Shown: positions 40,956 through 51,327, counted from the stretch's first letter. The stretch: DNA of 64,000 nt from Deltaproteobacteria bacterium (GCA_016219185.1 JACRBZ010000072.1:1-64000), one strand, 5' to 3'. The notes: generated by a model from the sequence alone, not told the origin. Program-made: numbers and translations.

Positions 40956-41810
40956 TTATGTCCTTGGCGATGGTTTCTTTTTCGGCTTTGGACTTTTTGC
41001 TTTACCAGCGACTTTCCGGGGTTGTTTGGTGGATTTCGGGGCTTTTGCGGATACGGCGGGCGGGGCATCTGCAGCCAGTGAAACACCGAACAGCGCGCTG
41101 ATATCGGACAGGCGGTTATCGGAAGACCGGATGATTCTGTCGGATTTCCCGGGTTGTTTGCGCAGCAGCTTTTCGGTTTCTTTTTTAGCCACCTGACCGA
41201 TGAGATCAATCATGTTGACTCCGCGGAGCGTGAAAAACAGCTCCGGAGAAGTGTCCAGACGGGCGCCGACGCCGTACAGAACCGCCGCGACATGCTTGCA
41301 CATGGATGCCCAGTCCGGACAGGAGCAGTCAAACTTGATTTCATTGGGTGCGGGGAAAAGCCCGGCGCCTTTGGCAAAAAACAACTCCTTGAGATCTTCC
41401 GGAAATTTGCCTTCAAGCAGCGTCTGCAGGGTCTCAACCTTTCCCAGGGCCTTTTCGACCAGGCGTTTCCAGACCGAATCGGAAATCGAGTTGATACGGA
41501 TGGTGATCTGGTAGGGTGTGCTGGCTGTTCCGGCGACAATGCCTTTGATCACTTCCTTGTCGATCCGCAGATCCAGCACCATGCCATTGCTCAGATAGGA
41601 GCGGCCCCGGGGGAGACGGTTGGCATAGTCCGCGTAGCGTTCCAGGTTCTGGTTCCAGGATTTTCCCCACCAGGATTTGGCTGGGGTTCGCCCGGCAATT
41701 GCAACCGGTTCCAGATTGCCGAGCTTCTTTTTGAGTTTTTCAGCCTGTCGCAGCGCTTTTGCGCGTCGCTCCGCCACTGACACATAGGGAGGAAAGCCGC
41801 CATACCGCAT
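40956..41810 (-). CDS. SWIM zinc-finger protein
   Basis: 284 residues from ATG 41810 (a GTG at 41813 overlaps the SNF2 stop). The SWIM motif is CSCPDWASMCKHVAAVLYGVG (CxC-xn-CxH) near residue 160-180. Before it is the family region WWGKSWNQNLERYADYANRLPRGRSYL with VLDLRIDKEVIKGIVAGT. The C-terminal tail is Lys/Pro-rich and basic. SWIM proteins paired with SNF2 helicases are common and probably form a DNA-remodelling or repair unit; the partner is encoded directly upstream. Confidence 0.88.
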   Translation of the reverse strand: MRYGGFPPYVSVAERRAKALRQAEKLKKKLGNLEPVAIAGRTPAKSWWGKSWNQNLERYADYANRLPRGRSYLSNGMVLDLRIDKEVIKGIVAGTASTPYQITIRINSISDSVWKRLVEKALGKVETLQTLLEGKFPEDLKELFFAKGAGLFPAPNEIKFDCSCPDWASMCKHVAAVLYGVGARLDTSPELFFTLRGVNMIDLIGQVAKKETEKLLRKQPGKSDRIIRSSDNRLSDISALFGVSLAADAPPAVSAKAPKSTKQPRKVAGKAKSPKPKKKPSPRT

Positions 41811-41812
41811 CA

Positions 41813-44500
41813 CTATTTTTCTCCTGTTAATGTCAAGGTAAACAGCTTTCGGATCTGATCGTTCGACATCTCGGTGATCCAGGATTCGGCGCCAGATGAA
41901 AGCAGTTTCTGGGACAATTCGATTTTGCTTTCGATCATGTCGTCAATTTTTTCCTCGACGGTTCCCTTGCAGACGAATTTATGAACAACAACGCTGCGCT
42001 TCTGCCCGATCCGGAACGCCCGGTCCTCGGCCTGTTTTTCCACGGCTGGATTCCACCAGCGGTCAAAATGGATGACATGATTGGCTGCGGTCAGATTCAG
42101 TCCCACGCCGCCGGCTTTTAGGGACAGCACAAAATAGGGGACATATTCGTTTTCGTTCTGAAACGCCGCGACAATCTCTTTTCGTTTGCCCACGGCGGTT
42201 CCGCCGTGAAGCTGAACGCCCGGACGCCCGAACACGGACTTCAGGAACTCATCAAGCGGCCCCACCATTTCCCGAAACTGGGTAAAGATCAGCACGCGCT
42301 CCCGCTTTTCATGAATGGATTCGCAGATTTCGCGCAGGCGCTGGAGCTTTCCGCTGTCTTCTTCCCGGAACCGGCCGGATCCGGCAACCTGGTCCGGATG
42401 ATTACACACCTGTTTGAATTTCATCAAAAAGGACAGGATCAGGCCTTTTCGTTTCATGCCCTCGGACTCCGGAACCGCATCCGACAATTCATCCACGAAG
42501 CGCTGATAGAGAACCCGCTGTTTTTTGGATAGAATGGCCCAGGTCTTCATCTCGATTTTTTCCGGAAGGTCCGAAATGATGGATTTGTCCGTTTTCATCC
42601 GCCGTAGAATATAGGGCTGAATCACCTGACGCATCCGTTCGTATCCTTCGGGCCGGTCGCTGAGCGATTTTGCAAATTTCTTGAAGCTCTGGGCGGATCC
42701 CAGAAGCCCCCTGTTGGTAAAGTCAAACAAAGACCAGATATCGCCGATCCGGTTTTCAACGGGCGTTCCGGTCATGACAATTCGGTGGGCCGCCGGAATT
42801 TCCTTGACGCTTTTGGTCTGGGATGATCCGGGGTTTTTGATGGCCTGGGCTTCGTCCAGAATCAGGAAATACCAGCGCCGCTCCTTTAGCCAGGCCAGCT
42901 TGCGTGCCATGGCATATGTGGTGATCGCAAGATCGAAGGTTTGCTTGGACAGTGTTTCAGGCCCCAGGTCTTCGGCGTATTGCGGGTGTACCACAAGGGT
43001 TTGAAGGCCGGGTGTAAAGCGGCGGATTTCGGTCAGCCAGTTGTCGATAAGAGACGCGGGCACGATCAGGAGCGAAGGCCCGTACAAGCTGTCAGCCAGT
43101 TCTTTTCTGGACTGAATAAGGGAAAGGATCTGAATGGTTTTCCCCAGCCCCATGTCGTCCGCCAGGCAGGCCCCGAACCCCAGGTCATGCAGATACGTCA
43201 GCCAGTTGAGTCCGGTTTGCTGATAAGGTCGCAGTGCCGTCCGAAGCCCCTTGGGAACGCTAACGGCCTGAAGAGAAGCGGGCGAGCGGAGTTTGCCGAG
43301 CACATCCTTTATCCAGTCTCCGCAGAGCACATCTCCCTGCCACGGGGTTTTGTCGTCAATTTTTGCGGACTGAAGTCCCAGTAGCATCCGGATGGCATCC
43401 GGAAACGAAATCCGCATGTCTCTGCTCATTTTTCTGGCTTTTTCAAACAAATCCAGGTTCTGTTGAAGCGACTGGCGGTCGACAACCGTCCATTTGCCCT
43501 TGATCATCGCCAGTCCGTCATACTGCTCTAAAATCTCCCGCGCTTCATCATAGGATATTTCTTCCCCGTTGATATGAAGGAGCGGCGCGCAGCTTAACAG
43601 CGCCTGAATACCCAGTTTTCCACCGGCGCTGTCGCCGATGGACAGGGCAACGGAAATCTTTCTGGGCGATGCGCTCCACCATCTCGGAATGCGGCACAGG
43701 ATTCCGGCCTGTTCATATTGCGGAGCTTGGTGAAGGAACTGAAAGGCTTCCGCGGGAGTGAACCGGAGCGGGTGAAAAATCTCTCCGGAATCCAGGATGG
43801 AGCGAATCAGATCGCTGCCGGCTGCGGCCGTGTGCACGGAGGACAGCAGCGAAACCAGCCTGCGGGTATCGTCGCCAAACTCCTTCAGTGCATGGCCCAG
43901 CGGCAGATGCCTCAGCCCGCCCTCAGCATCGCTGTGCGTGGAATACGTTGCCAGAAACGCAAACGGCGTTTTTTCTTCCTGTCTGTTTTCAACGAGATGA
44001 AAATGGATCCGATGCTCCAGCAGGGCCTGTCCGGGGGCCAGCAGGCGCAGAATCTCCTCGACGGACTCTCTGCGGTCGCGAGCCTCGCGGACAAATGCGT
44101 TATGAAAAAGCGTCCAGACAGCGGCGATAAAGTCTGCGTCAACCCACTCCGCGCCAACCATCGCCGGTACAAGGCCTGCCCAATGGGCGGCTTTTTCAGG
44201 CGGCAGATCGATGACCTGTTTTTCACGGAGCACTTCGGTTTGGGGATCCACGAGGAGTTCGTGAACATAAGCCGCACTGATCGAGCGCCAGTACTCAATG
44301 GACGGCGACAGCCGAAACGATCGGCTGATGCATCCTATTGCCAGAAATGCCCTGGCGTGATCCGCGGCATAAATTTCATGGATACGGGCCTCAACCTGCC
44401 GACGGTCGGAAGAAACAACATCCTCGCAGGCCTCAAATTCAAGCGCCAGTCTTCCCGTGGGCAAAACGGCAACCGTAAGGGTTTGATCGGATAAAGCCAA
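41813..44500 (-). CDS. SNF2-family DNA translocase/helicase
   Basis: 895 residues. The N-terminal ~420 residues are family-specific. The SNF2 motor starts at LADDMGLGKTIQILSLI (motif I, ~455), with LDEAQAIKNPGS (motif II, ~550), MTGTPVENRIGDIWSLFDF (motif III), QLHGGTAVGKRKEIV (IV), SLKAGGVGLNLTAANHVIH (V) and DRAFRIGQKRSVVVHKF (VI). It uses ATP to move along double-stranded DNA. Its stop overlaps the SWIM gene start, so they are co-translated. It is the bacterial RapA/HepA-like or SNF2-N_2 type; no restriction or DISARM-like genes are beside it. Confidence 0.95.
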   Translation of the reverse strand: MALSDQTLTVAVLPTGRLALEFEACEDVVSSDRRQVEARIHEIYAADHARAFLAIGCISRSFRLSPSIEYWRSISAAYVHELLVDPQTEVLREKQVIDLPPEKAAHWAGLVPAMVGAEWVDADFIAAVWTLFHNAFVREARDRRESVEEILRLLAPGQALLEHRIHFHLVENRQEEKTPFAFLATYSTHSDAEGGLRHLPLGHALKEFGDDTRRLVSLLSSVHTAAAGSDLIRSILDSGEIFHPLRFTPAEAFQFLHQAPQYEQAGILCRIPRWWSASPRKISVALSIGDSAGGKLGIQALLSCAPLLHINGEEISYDEAREILEQYDGLAMIKGKWTVVDRQSLQQNLDLFEKARKMSRDMRISFPDAIRMLLGLQSAKIDDKTPWQGDVLCGDWIKDVLGKLRSPASLQAVSVPKGLRTALRPYQQTGLNWLTYLHDLGFGACLADDMGLGKTIQILSLIQSRKELADSLYGPSLLIVPASLIDNWLTEIRRFTPGLQTLVVHPQYAEDLGPETLSKQTFDLAITTYAMARKLAWLKERRWYFLILDEAQAIKNPGSSQTKSVKEIPAAHRIVMTGTPVENRIGDIWSLFDFTNRGLLGSAQSFKKFAKSLSDRPEGYERMRQVIQPYILRRMKTDKSIISDLPEKIEMKTWAILSKKQRVLYQRFVDELSDAVPESEGMKRKGLILSFLMKFKQVCNHPDQVAGSGRFREEDSGKLQRLREICESIHEKRERVLIFTQFREMVGPLDEFLKSVFGRPGVQLHGGTAVGKRKEIVAAFQNENEYVPYFVLSLKAGGVGLNLTAANHVIHFDRWWNPAVEKQAEDRAFRIGQKRSVVVHKFVCKGTVEEKIDDMIESKIELSQKLLSSGAESWITEMSNDQIRKLFTLTLTGEK

Positions 44501-44855
44501 TGCCGGTATTTCCTTTCGTTCCGAAACAGTAAAATTCCGGATCCGTGATCCTGAAAATCCGAAACTGATGCGGGATCTGCTTTCATGTTCACATCCATTT
44601 CACCATACCGGTTTTTGATGATGGGGGCAATGCAGATCTCATGCTTCGGAAAAATTCATCATCCCGGGATGCTTCTCCCCATTTTATATTGACAGATGCC
44701 AGTGAAGACTTGTACGAAAAAGAAGACTGATTCACGGCGGAGAGTGCTTTCCGAAATCCGGATCGAGGTATGGGAATCGGTGGTGCTCTAAAAACAGGAT
44801 TCGCACCAGCAGGCGCAAGTCAATCTGAATGTCAGAAACAGAGAAAGGATGATCG

Positions 44856-45191
44856 ATGTTCAATAAATGCAGCAGCAGTGGATATAAACAGGTTCTGGAT
44901 GGTATCAAACTGAAAACGCTGGTTCATGGCGATAAGACGCTATTTGCGGAATTTCACCTGGAAAAAGGCAGTCAGTTACCCCGTCACGCTCACCCGCAGG
45001 AGCAAACAGGGTATCTGATATCCGGTCGAATCCGGCTTTCCATCGGAGAGGATATATTTGAAGTGGAACCCGGCGATAGCTGGTGCATTCTCGGAAATGT
45101 TGAGCATCGGGCCGAGATTCTGGAAGATTCTCTTGCCATCGAAGTTTTCTCGCCGGTGCGGGAAGATTATTTACCGGACAGACCGGCCTGA
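44856..45191 (+). CDS. Cupin-domain protein
   Basis: 111 residues, one cupin barrel. LEKGSQLPRHAHPQEQTGYLISGRIRLSIG carries motif 1 (two His, Gln/Glu) and VEPGDSWCILGNVEHRAEI motif 2 (His). It likely binds a divalent metal and acts on, or senses, a small molecule. AGGATGATCG precedes the ATG. It is a single gene; convergent with the exported protein at 45204. Confidence 0.88.
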   Translation: MFNKCSSSGYKQVLDGIKLKTLVHGDKTLFAEFHLEKGSQLPRHAHPQEQTGYLISGRIRLSIGEDIFEVEPGDSWCILGNVEHRAEILEDSLAIEVFSPVREDYLPDRPA

Positions 45192-45203
45192 GCCGCATTA
45201 ACC

Positions 45204-45521
45204 TTACCAAATGCGGATACTGACCCCCGGGAGGAAAACACCTATGCCCGGATACCAGGGGGATGGGGCATAGTATACAGGCGCAGGCTGCTGAACCACT
45301 ACTGGCGGCGGAGAATAATACGTCACTGAAGGAGCGGAATAATACACCGTCGGCCGAGGGGCATAATAGTAGTGGCGATAAGGCCGTGGGCTGACCACGA
45401 CGGCAGGTCCTGCACAGTAAGTCGCCCTACTATATCTCCTGTAGTAGTCTGCATGCGAATCAACAACCAAAAAGCCTGTAACCAAAAAAAACGTCAGTAT
45501 GGTCAATATGATTTTTCTCAT
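45204..45521 (-). CDS. Small exported Tyr/Pro-rich protein
   Basis: 105 residues from ATG 45521 with AGGTGGG upstream. A signal peptide (MRKIILTILTFFLVTGFLV, cleavage near SHA) is followed by a low-complexity mature part with many Tyr and Pro (YYAPRPTVYYSAP, TYYSPPPVVVQQPAPVYYAP) and an end PGVSIRIW. Such YxxP-repeat proteins are frequent in Deltaproteobacteria and are probably surface or periplasmic, but their role is unknown. It is a single gene. Confidence 0.75.
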   Translation of the reverse strand: MRKIILTILTFFLVTGFLVVDSHADYYRRYSRATYCAGPAVVVSPRPYRHYYYAPRPTVYYSAPSVTYYSPPPVVVQQPAPVYYAPSPWYPGIGVFLPGVSIRIW

Positions 45522-45796
45522 GGGTCCCACCTATTATCAAACCGTTAAGAATAAGACACTGTCGATTTTCACGAAGTCGTCCACTACGACCCGTCCAACA
45601 ATCGCTTAATAGAGCAAAACCAATGCCATTTTATTTTAACAATAATATATGCATGTTATAAAGAATGTTCAACAGTGAGCTGTAATCTATATGGATAATA
45701 AATATCCACTGCTGGTTATTATGCACCCATTCTCATGTGAGAAGGGCTCCGGCGGAAAAATAAATAGCCAGAGTTGGCCCGGTTGTCGTGACCGTG

Positions 45797-48700
45797 CTAT
45801 GCCACAATCGTGATGCGGGTGGATCCGTCCTGTCCTTTTTCCAGACGGATCTGGGTGGGGATTTCCTCGGCCAGACGCTTTACATGAGAGACGATTCCCA
45901 CTGTCTTGCCGCTGGCCCGAAGACTCTTGAGGGCGGACATCACTTTGTAAAGCATCTCGTCGTCCAGTGCACCGAAACCTTCATCCAGGAAAAGGGATTC
46001 GATATTGCGATGTTGTCCGGCCATATCCGACAGCCCCAGAGCAAGGCAAAGACTTACCAGGAATGTTTCTCCGCCCGAAAGTGTTTTCACGGATCGGAGC
46101 GCTCTTGCCTGAAGGGCGTCTTCGATATACAGCCCCAGGACGTTCTCCCTGGACGGCCTCAGGGAATAGCGGCCGCTGCTCAGTGCGGTCAGATGTCGGT
46201 TGGTTTCTTCCATGAGCTGCTTCAGCAAGAGCTGTTGCAGCTTTCCGCCGGCTTCGCCTTGCCCTTCAACACTTTGACGCACTTCCATGGCCTCTGCATA
46301 TGCCTTTTCCTGAACGGCAATGGCCTGGAGCAGTTCGCGATACTCCTGCTGCGCCTGTTGCTGTTGTTCCAGGGCACGTTCACAGCCGTCGATATCCTGT
46401 TCCAGGGTTTTTTGACGCCTGATGGCATCGGAAATTTTCCAACGGACCGTATCAAGAGAATCCTGCGTGGTGTGTTTGGGTCGGAGTGCTTCCAGCGCTT
46501 CGCGCGACGCTGTCAATGCCCTCTCGGCGCCGGCCAGGCGACTCATGACTTCCTGCTCGCCCTGAAGAATTGCGAGTCCGTCCCGAATGTCGTTCAACGA
46601 GAGAAAACCGGCGGCACTGGATTGTTCCAGGAGGTCCCGCTCCGCGTCATCCGCCTCTTTTCGGGTTTGCAGTGCCTGGTCGGCCAATTGCTGAAATGCT
46701 TTCCGATCTGCCGCCATACCCTGACGAAGGGCGTCGACTTCTCGGGTCAGGGACTGCTCCTCGGCATTGATGGCGGCCACCTCGCTTTCCAGAGTTTGGC
46801 GCTCTCGGGTAGGATCCAGGATGCCGTATCGGGCTTTGCGATCGGCTTTGAGTGTATTCAGCCGCGTCTGGATGGCCTCGCTTTCCGTGGATAGAGGCTG
46901 CGCTTCCTCCTGAAGCCGCTGAAGAACTCCGGAGAACGTTTGCCGCTGTATTTGGAGCAACCGCAGTTCGTCTGCCGCAGCCGTTCGCTCCCGGCGTTTC
47001 AGGCTGTACATTTCAGATCGTTCCCTGAGGCGCTCCACCGGCAAGTTCTCGCTCCCCGGGTCCGGCAGCGGCTCCTGCCAACGCTGAAGGTGGCCGGAAA
47101 GCTCCGAGCGGACAGAATCCGCGTTTTCGCCCAGACGATCCATGTCGCCATTGATCTGTGCCAGCGACTTTTGACGGGTTTCATGCTCATCCCGTGCCAA
47201 CTCCAGGAGTTTCTCCCGTTTGGAGAGTTTTTCCAGTTTCCGTTCCAGACCGCGGTCCGTCCACTTTGCCCGCCATAGATGCCACCAGGCGGTACGCATT
47301 CGGGACCGGGCGCTCCGGATTTCCTTTCGGACGATACGTATACTTTCCGAAGGCGAATTTATATCTCCGAAATCCCATGCCTCACCAGCCACGGCGCATT
47401 GTCCGGCCCATTCCTGCTGCAGTTCCTCAAGAGCCTTGATGCGTGATCGAAGTGCCATGTCTTGGGTTTGAAGGGACTCAAGTTCGATCCGGAGGGTCCG
47501 GATTTTATCTTCCCGCTCTCTTACGATATGATCCAGTTCCGTGAAATCGATTCCCCCATTGTCCAAAAAAGGATGAATCGATGCGCCGCAAAGGGGACAG
47601 GGTTCTTCCGGCTGTAGCAAGCCTCTGTCCGGGTCGAACCGGCGAATGGTGTCGCGCTGTCGGATCTGTCCTTCCAGGGCCTGAAGGCGTGATTGTTCCA
47701 TGGAGATGGACTCGGTCAGGGCTTCCATCCGGGAGTTGTTTTCCGGCAATTCATCCCGGACGTTTCCGAAAGCATCGGCTTTGCGGCCGATGCGAATCAG
47801 GGCCTTGCAGACGGCCAGTTTTTTTATGCCATGGTCAATGCCGGCTTTCAGGCTGTCTTGCGTCTCTCCTCCGAAAACAGCCTGAAGACGGGCATCCCGA
47901 TCTGTTTTGCGGTCTTTCAGCAAATCGGCCTTGCTTTGGGCCTTTTGGACCGCTGTTTCGGCATGCCCGAGCGCCCTGGCCGCGCGTCGGTCGGCCTTGA
48001 ACGCATCGCTCCGGGTGTTTTCGTATTTTTCCATCTGTTGGCGAATCGCGGTGAATCGCGTCAGAAGAGATTCCATGGCAGGAATCTCCGCCTCCAGGTT
48101 TTTCTCCCCCGCGTGTGCTTCGATCCACTGCAGAAGGTCCTGAATCCGTCCGTCCAGATCCTTTGTCCTTTCTTCCAACTCCGATTGCTTGAGGGAAGTG
48201 TCCCGCTGCTCACGCGAAATGGCTTCGAGACGGGAGACGGTCTTTAGGAAACGCTCCCCCGTGGCGACGATCTCGCGATCCAGGGTTGCGGCTTCTATGA
48301 ACACCCCGTTTCGCGCAGCCAGACGCTCCCTGGCTGCGTCGAGTTCTGTGCGAATGCCGCTGAGCCGCTTCTCCAGTTCCCCGATCCGTTCTTCCCGGGC
48401 CGGAACCTGAGCTTCCAGGCGCAAGCCTTCACGCTGAATCTCCTCTGCCCTTGCCTTTAACGTCTCCCCACGTGCCAGGGCTTTTTTGTAACGTTCTGCA
48501 GGTCGCGCTAGTTCCAGTTGCTGAAGACTTTGCCGAGCCTCGGTAAACCGTGTTTCCGCCATCCGGAGCGCCTCGACGGCATCTTGTTCGGCCATGGGCT
48601 CTTGCTCCATCCGTTCCAGCCAAGCTTCCAGGTCCCGAAGCGTTTCCAGGGTCCGGTCAATTTCCCGGCTATCTTCCCGCGCCTGTTCCATGGACAGCCG

Positions 48701-49345
48701 GATTTCATCCATGTGGGCCCTGCCCGGGGTCTGGAACCCGGCTGCTTCCTCCTTGAGCTGATGCAGCCGCTCGGATTCAATGTCGGCCCGCGTGCGGATG
48801 GATTTTTCCAGGTCTTGGAGCATTTCCGGGCCGATGATCTTCTCAAGAATATCCGCTCGCTCGTTTTCCAGGGCATCCAAAAAGGCTGAAAACTCACCTT
48901 GTGCCAGGAGAATGGAGCGGCAGAAGCGCTTGAAATCGAGCCCTGTCAATTCGGCGATGCGATTTCGAACCGGAATCGTTCGGCTTTCCAGCAGGGTTTT
49001 TCCGCCGTTCAGGGCGAAAAGCGACATTTCGGGAGGCTCCGGGTTATCGCCGGTCTTTTGCACGGACCACCTGCTGCAATAGCGATGGTCCATCACCGAA
49101 AAAGTCACTTCCGCGTAGGATTCTTTTTCCGAAAGGTTCTGTATGCCCGTTTCGGGACTTCCGAGACGCGCCGTTTCTCCGTAAAGCCCGAGGGTGATGG
49201 CATCCAGGATGGAGGATTTGCCCGAACCATTGGGACCCACAATGGCAAAAAGCCCCGTGTCGGAGATCGGAGACCGGTCAAAACGGATCTCCCATGCTCC
49301 GGTCAGTGAGTTGATGTTCTTAAAATTGACGCCCAGTATCTTCAT
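45797..49345 (-). CDS. sbcC: SbcC-type SMC-like nuclease ATPase subunit
   Basis: 1182 residues. N-terminal ATPase half: MKILGVNFKNINSL and IVGPNGSGKSSILDAITLGLYG (Walker A). Long coiled-coil arms follow, with a zinc hook CPLCGASIHPF at ~583. The C-terminal ATPase half has LSGGETFLVSLCLALGLSD (signature) and LFLDEGFGALDD (Walker B). With SbcD it opens DNA hairpins and processes broken ends. sbcD is absent from either side: the upstream neighbour is a CoA transferase gene. So SbcD is encoded elsewhere or this is an orphan. Normal length for SbcC. Confidence 0.95.
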   Translation of the reverse strand: MKILGVNFKNINSLTGAWEIRFDRSPISDTGLFAIVGPNGSGKSSILDAITLGLYGETARLGSPETGIQNLSEKESYAEVTFSVMDHRYCSRWSVQKTGDNPEPPEMSLFALNGGKTLLESRTIPVRNRIAELTGLDFKRFCRSILLAQGEFSAFLDALENERADILEKIIGPEMLQDLEKSIRTRADIESERLHQLKEEAAGFQTPGRAHMDEIRLSMEQAREDSREIDRTLETLRDLEAWLERMEQEPMAEQDAVEALRMAETRFTEARQSLQQLELARPAERYKKALARGETLKARAEEIQREGLRLEAQVPAREERIGELEKRLSGIRTELDAARERLAARNGVFIEAATLDREIVATGERFLKTVSRLEAISREQRDTSLKQSELEERTKDLDGRIQDLLQWIEAHAGEKNLEAEIPAMESLLTRFTAIRQQMEKYENTRSDAFKADRRAARALGHAETAVQKAQSKADLLKDRKTDRDARLQAVFGGETQDSLKAGIDHGIKKLAVCKALIRIGRKADAFGNVRDELPENNSRMEALTESISMEQSRLQALEGQIRQRDTIRRFDPDRGLLQPEEPCPLCGASIHPFLDNGGIDFTELDHIVREREDKIRTLRIELESLQTQDMALRSRIKALEELQQEWAGQCAVAGEAWDFGDINSPSESIRIVRKEIRSARSRMRTAWWHLWRAKWTDRGLERKLEKLSKREKLLELARDEHETRQKSLAQINGDMDRLGENADSVRSELSGHLQRWQEPLPDPGSENLPVERLRERSEMYSLKRRERTAAADELRLLQIQRQTFSGVLQRLQEEAQPLSTESEAIQTRLNTLKADRKARYGILDPTRERQTLESEVAAINAEEQSLTREVDALRQGMAADRKAFQQLADQALQTRKEADDAERDLLEQSSAAGFLSLNDIRDGLAILQGEQEVMSRLAGAERALTASREALEALRPKHTTQDSLDTVRWKISDAIRRQKTLEQDIDGCERALEQQQQAQQEYRELLQAIAVQEKAYAEAMEVRQSVEGQGEAGGKLQQLLLKQLMEETNRHLTALSSGRYSLRPSRENVLGLYIEDALQARALRSVKTLSGGETFLVSLCLALGLSDMAGQHRNIESLFLDEGFGALDDEMLYKVMSALKSLRASGKTVGIVSHVKRLAEEIPTQIRLEKGQDGSTRITIVA

Positions 49346-49435
49346 AATGGTTTTCCTTGGGTGACCGCATTCCCAGGGCCAGACTCCCGAAGCCCGTTGT
49401 ACCCGGCAAGATGAATTTTGGCCGATCCGCCCGTT

Positions 49436-50203
49436 TCAACCCAGGATCAGGCGCTGAGGATCACATTTTTCCCGCAGGATTTTCAGCTCGAAATCGGTTG
49501 GCGGCGCCACTTCCGTTGCCCGTGACACATCGATGTCAAACCCCATGTTGTCCAGAATCTGTTGCGGCGTGATGCCGGGGAAAAAGCCGGTCAGATACAT
49601 TTCCCGGGTGACATCGTCAAATCCCATCGTTGCCATGTTGGTAATGACGGATTCAGGTCCGCCGTCGGGAAGCCCTGCTTTTTTGCGACCTTCGGGGCCG
49701 TCCAGCCAGCCGGGGCTGGTGATGTAATCCACTTTGGGGACGAATTTTCGCTTTTCATGCTGCATGAAGGTGATGGTTCTGCCCACGAACGAGGCCACAT
49801 CGCAGGCACCGCCGCTTCCGGAAAAACGGACCCTGGGTTTGAAATAATCCCCGATGGCCGTTGAATTCAGGTTCCCGAACCTGTCAATCTGGGCCGCGCC
49901 CATGATACCCACCACGTGCGGGCCGGTGATCCGGTTCTGCATGGTGGCAAAGGCATCGGCCAGGTTTCCGTTCACCGATGTCCAGAACATCACCCTGGAG
50001 TCTGCCACGGCCAGCGGGACTTCTTCCAGAAGGGAGTCAATGGCCCCGGTTTCAAAGAAAATGACGCTGTTCGGGGCGCAGATGTGCTTGGCGGCCATGG
50101 CGGCCACCATGGAAATGCCCGTGCCGCAGAAGACGATATCGCCGTCTTTGATCTTGCGCGCGGCGGCAAGGGTCATCAGTTCTTTTAAGGTATAATCCGG
50201 CAT
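49436..50203 (-). CDS. CoA transferase subunit B (GctB-like)
   Basis: 255 residues, class I CoA transferase beta fold. FFETGAIDS places a catalytic Glu at ~51, as in glutaconate CoA transferase. SGGACDVASFVGRT and YLTGFFPGITPQQILDNMGFD follow the family. Together with subunit A it moves CoA between carboxylic acids. It follows subunit A after 15 bp and lies downstream of the kor genes. The substrate is unknown; branched-chain, aromatic or dicarboxylic acyl groups are possible. Confidence 0.9.
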   Translation of the reverse strand: MPDYTLKELMTLAAARKIKDGDIVFCGTGISMVAAMAAKHICAPNSVIFFETGAIDSLLEEVPLAVADSRVMFWTSVNGNLADAFATMQNRITGPHVVGIMGAAQIDRFGNLNSTAIGDYFKPRVRFSGSGGACDVASFVGRTITFMQHEKRKFVPKVDYITSPGWLDGPEGRKKAGLPDGGPESVITNMATMGFDDVTREMYLTGFFPGITPQQILDNMGFDIDVSRATEVAPPTDFELKILREKCDPQRLILG

Positions 50204-50218
50204 GTTCGCTTTCTCCCC

Positions 50219-51196
50219 CTATCTTCTGTCCAGCCCCACGGCATAGCCGGTTCTGGGATCCGCCTTGATGGCATTCAGTTGCCCGTTTCCGATCTTGTCC
50301 AGAAGCCCCTGGTGATCGGTTACGCCATAAACGAATTCTTCAAGATAGGCTTTGTAGCGCGCATCGTCTTCGGCGCTCTTTCGGTACGCGTTGAGATATG
50401 CCGGATCATAGTCGTAATACCGGTAACAGGCCGTGGGGTAGGCGCCGTAGGGCACATGGACAACGGCGTCCACGCAGAAAGAGGGTATCTGGTTCTGGTC
50501 TGGACCGGCCTTGAGAACATCGGATGACACCAGCTCCTCGCAGGTGACGATCACATGCCTGGCGCATTTGGCCTGCTCGACATCGGAAAAGGACAGCCCT
50601 TCCATGCGCACGGTGCCTTCCCGGTCCGCCTTCTGAACATGAATGATGGTGACATCGCAGTTGATGGCCGGAACCAGGACGAGTTTCGGGACATTTCCCC
50701 ATGATCCGAAGGGATTGTCCATAACCCGAAGTTTTTGATCCGGAAGCCGGGGATCAATTGCCCGCACCTGCCTTGAAAACCCCCATTTTTCGATGATATC
50801 GGTTCCCAGAGACGACCGTGTGGGCAGAAACGGCACGCCCATGGCGCCTGCCATAAATCTTAACGTCATCTGATAATTGGAATAATCTTCGATGGCAAGG
50901 GTGCCGGACTGGGCGGCTTTTTTAAACCGGACGCAGGTCGGGGCGAACCGACCGCTTCCGGCATAGGCGATCTCCAGTCGGGACACGCATCCGGCGCCAA
51001 TCAACTCGTCCACGCCCTGGCCGTTGGAGTGGGCATAAAGATGGATGCCGCTGATTTTCTGGCGGATGATTTCATAGACCGCTGCCATCGGATTCCGGCT
51101 GGTTGTAAATCCGCCGATGGACAGATGGCAGCCGCTGAAGACGAATTTATTCACAGCCGCTGAAAGGTTGGTTGTTTTATCTTGATTGATGTTCAT
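50219..51196 (-). CDS. CoA transferase subunit A (GctA-like)
   Basis: 325 residues from ATG 51196 (a TTG at 51217 is possible). The glycine-rich CoA loop reads HLSIGGFTTSRNPMAAVYEII. Further marks are GQGVDELIGAGCVSRLEIAY, GVPFLPTRSSLGTDI and DVTIIHVQKADREGTVRMEG, all typical of glutaconate CoA-transferase-like alpha subunits. It lies 131 bp after korC and 15 bp before subunit B, in the same direction, so it is probably part of the kor transcript. Confidence 0.9.
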   Translation of the reverse strand: MNINQDKTTNLSAAVNKFVFSGCHLSIGGFTTSRNPMAAVYEIIRQKISGIHLYAHSNGQGVDELIGAGCVSRLEIAYAGSGRFAPTCVRFKKAAQSGTLAIEDYSNYQMTLRFMAGAMGVPFLPTRSSLGTDIIEKWGFSRQVRAIDPRLPDQKLRVMDNPFGSWGNVPKLVLVPAINCDVTIIHVQKADREGTVRMEGLSFSDVEQAKCARHVIVTCEELVSSDVLKAGPDQNQIPSFCVDAVVHVPYGAYPTACYRYYDYDPAYLNAYRKSAEDDARYKAYLEEFVYGVTDHQGLLDKIGNGQLNAIKADPRTGYAVGLDRR

Positions 51197-51327
51197 GCAT
51201 ACTTTGTCCAAATTCAAAAAAATAATATTTTACGAGTGAATGGGCGATGTCGGTCTGCCTTTGACTTTCCCAGCGCAAAAAGTGGAGCAGAATCCAATCT
51301 GTCAAAGCGGAAATGAAAGGCGAAATC

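Noticed and set aside
45788-46894. Long open frame on the plus strand opposite sbcC
   Set aside because: It lies wholly inside sbcC on the other strand, has low-complexity Leu/Gln/Phe content and no family motif or ribosome site; it is a shadow of the GC-biased coding strand.
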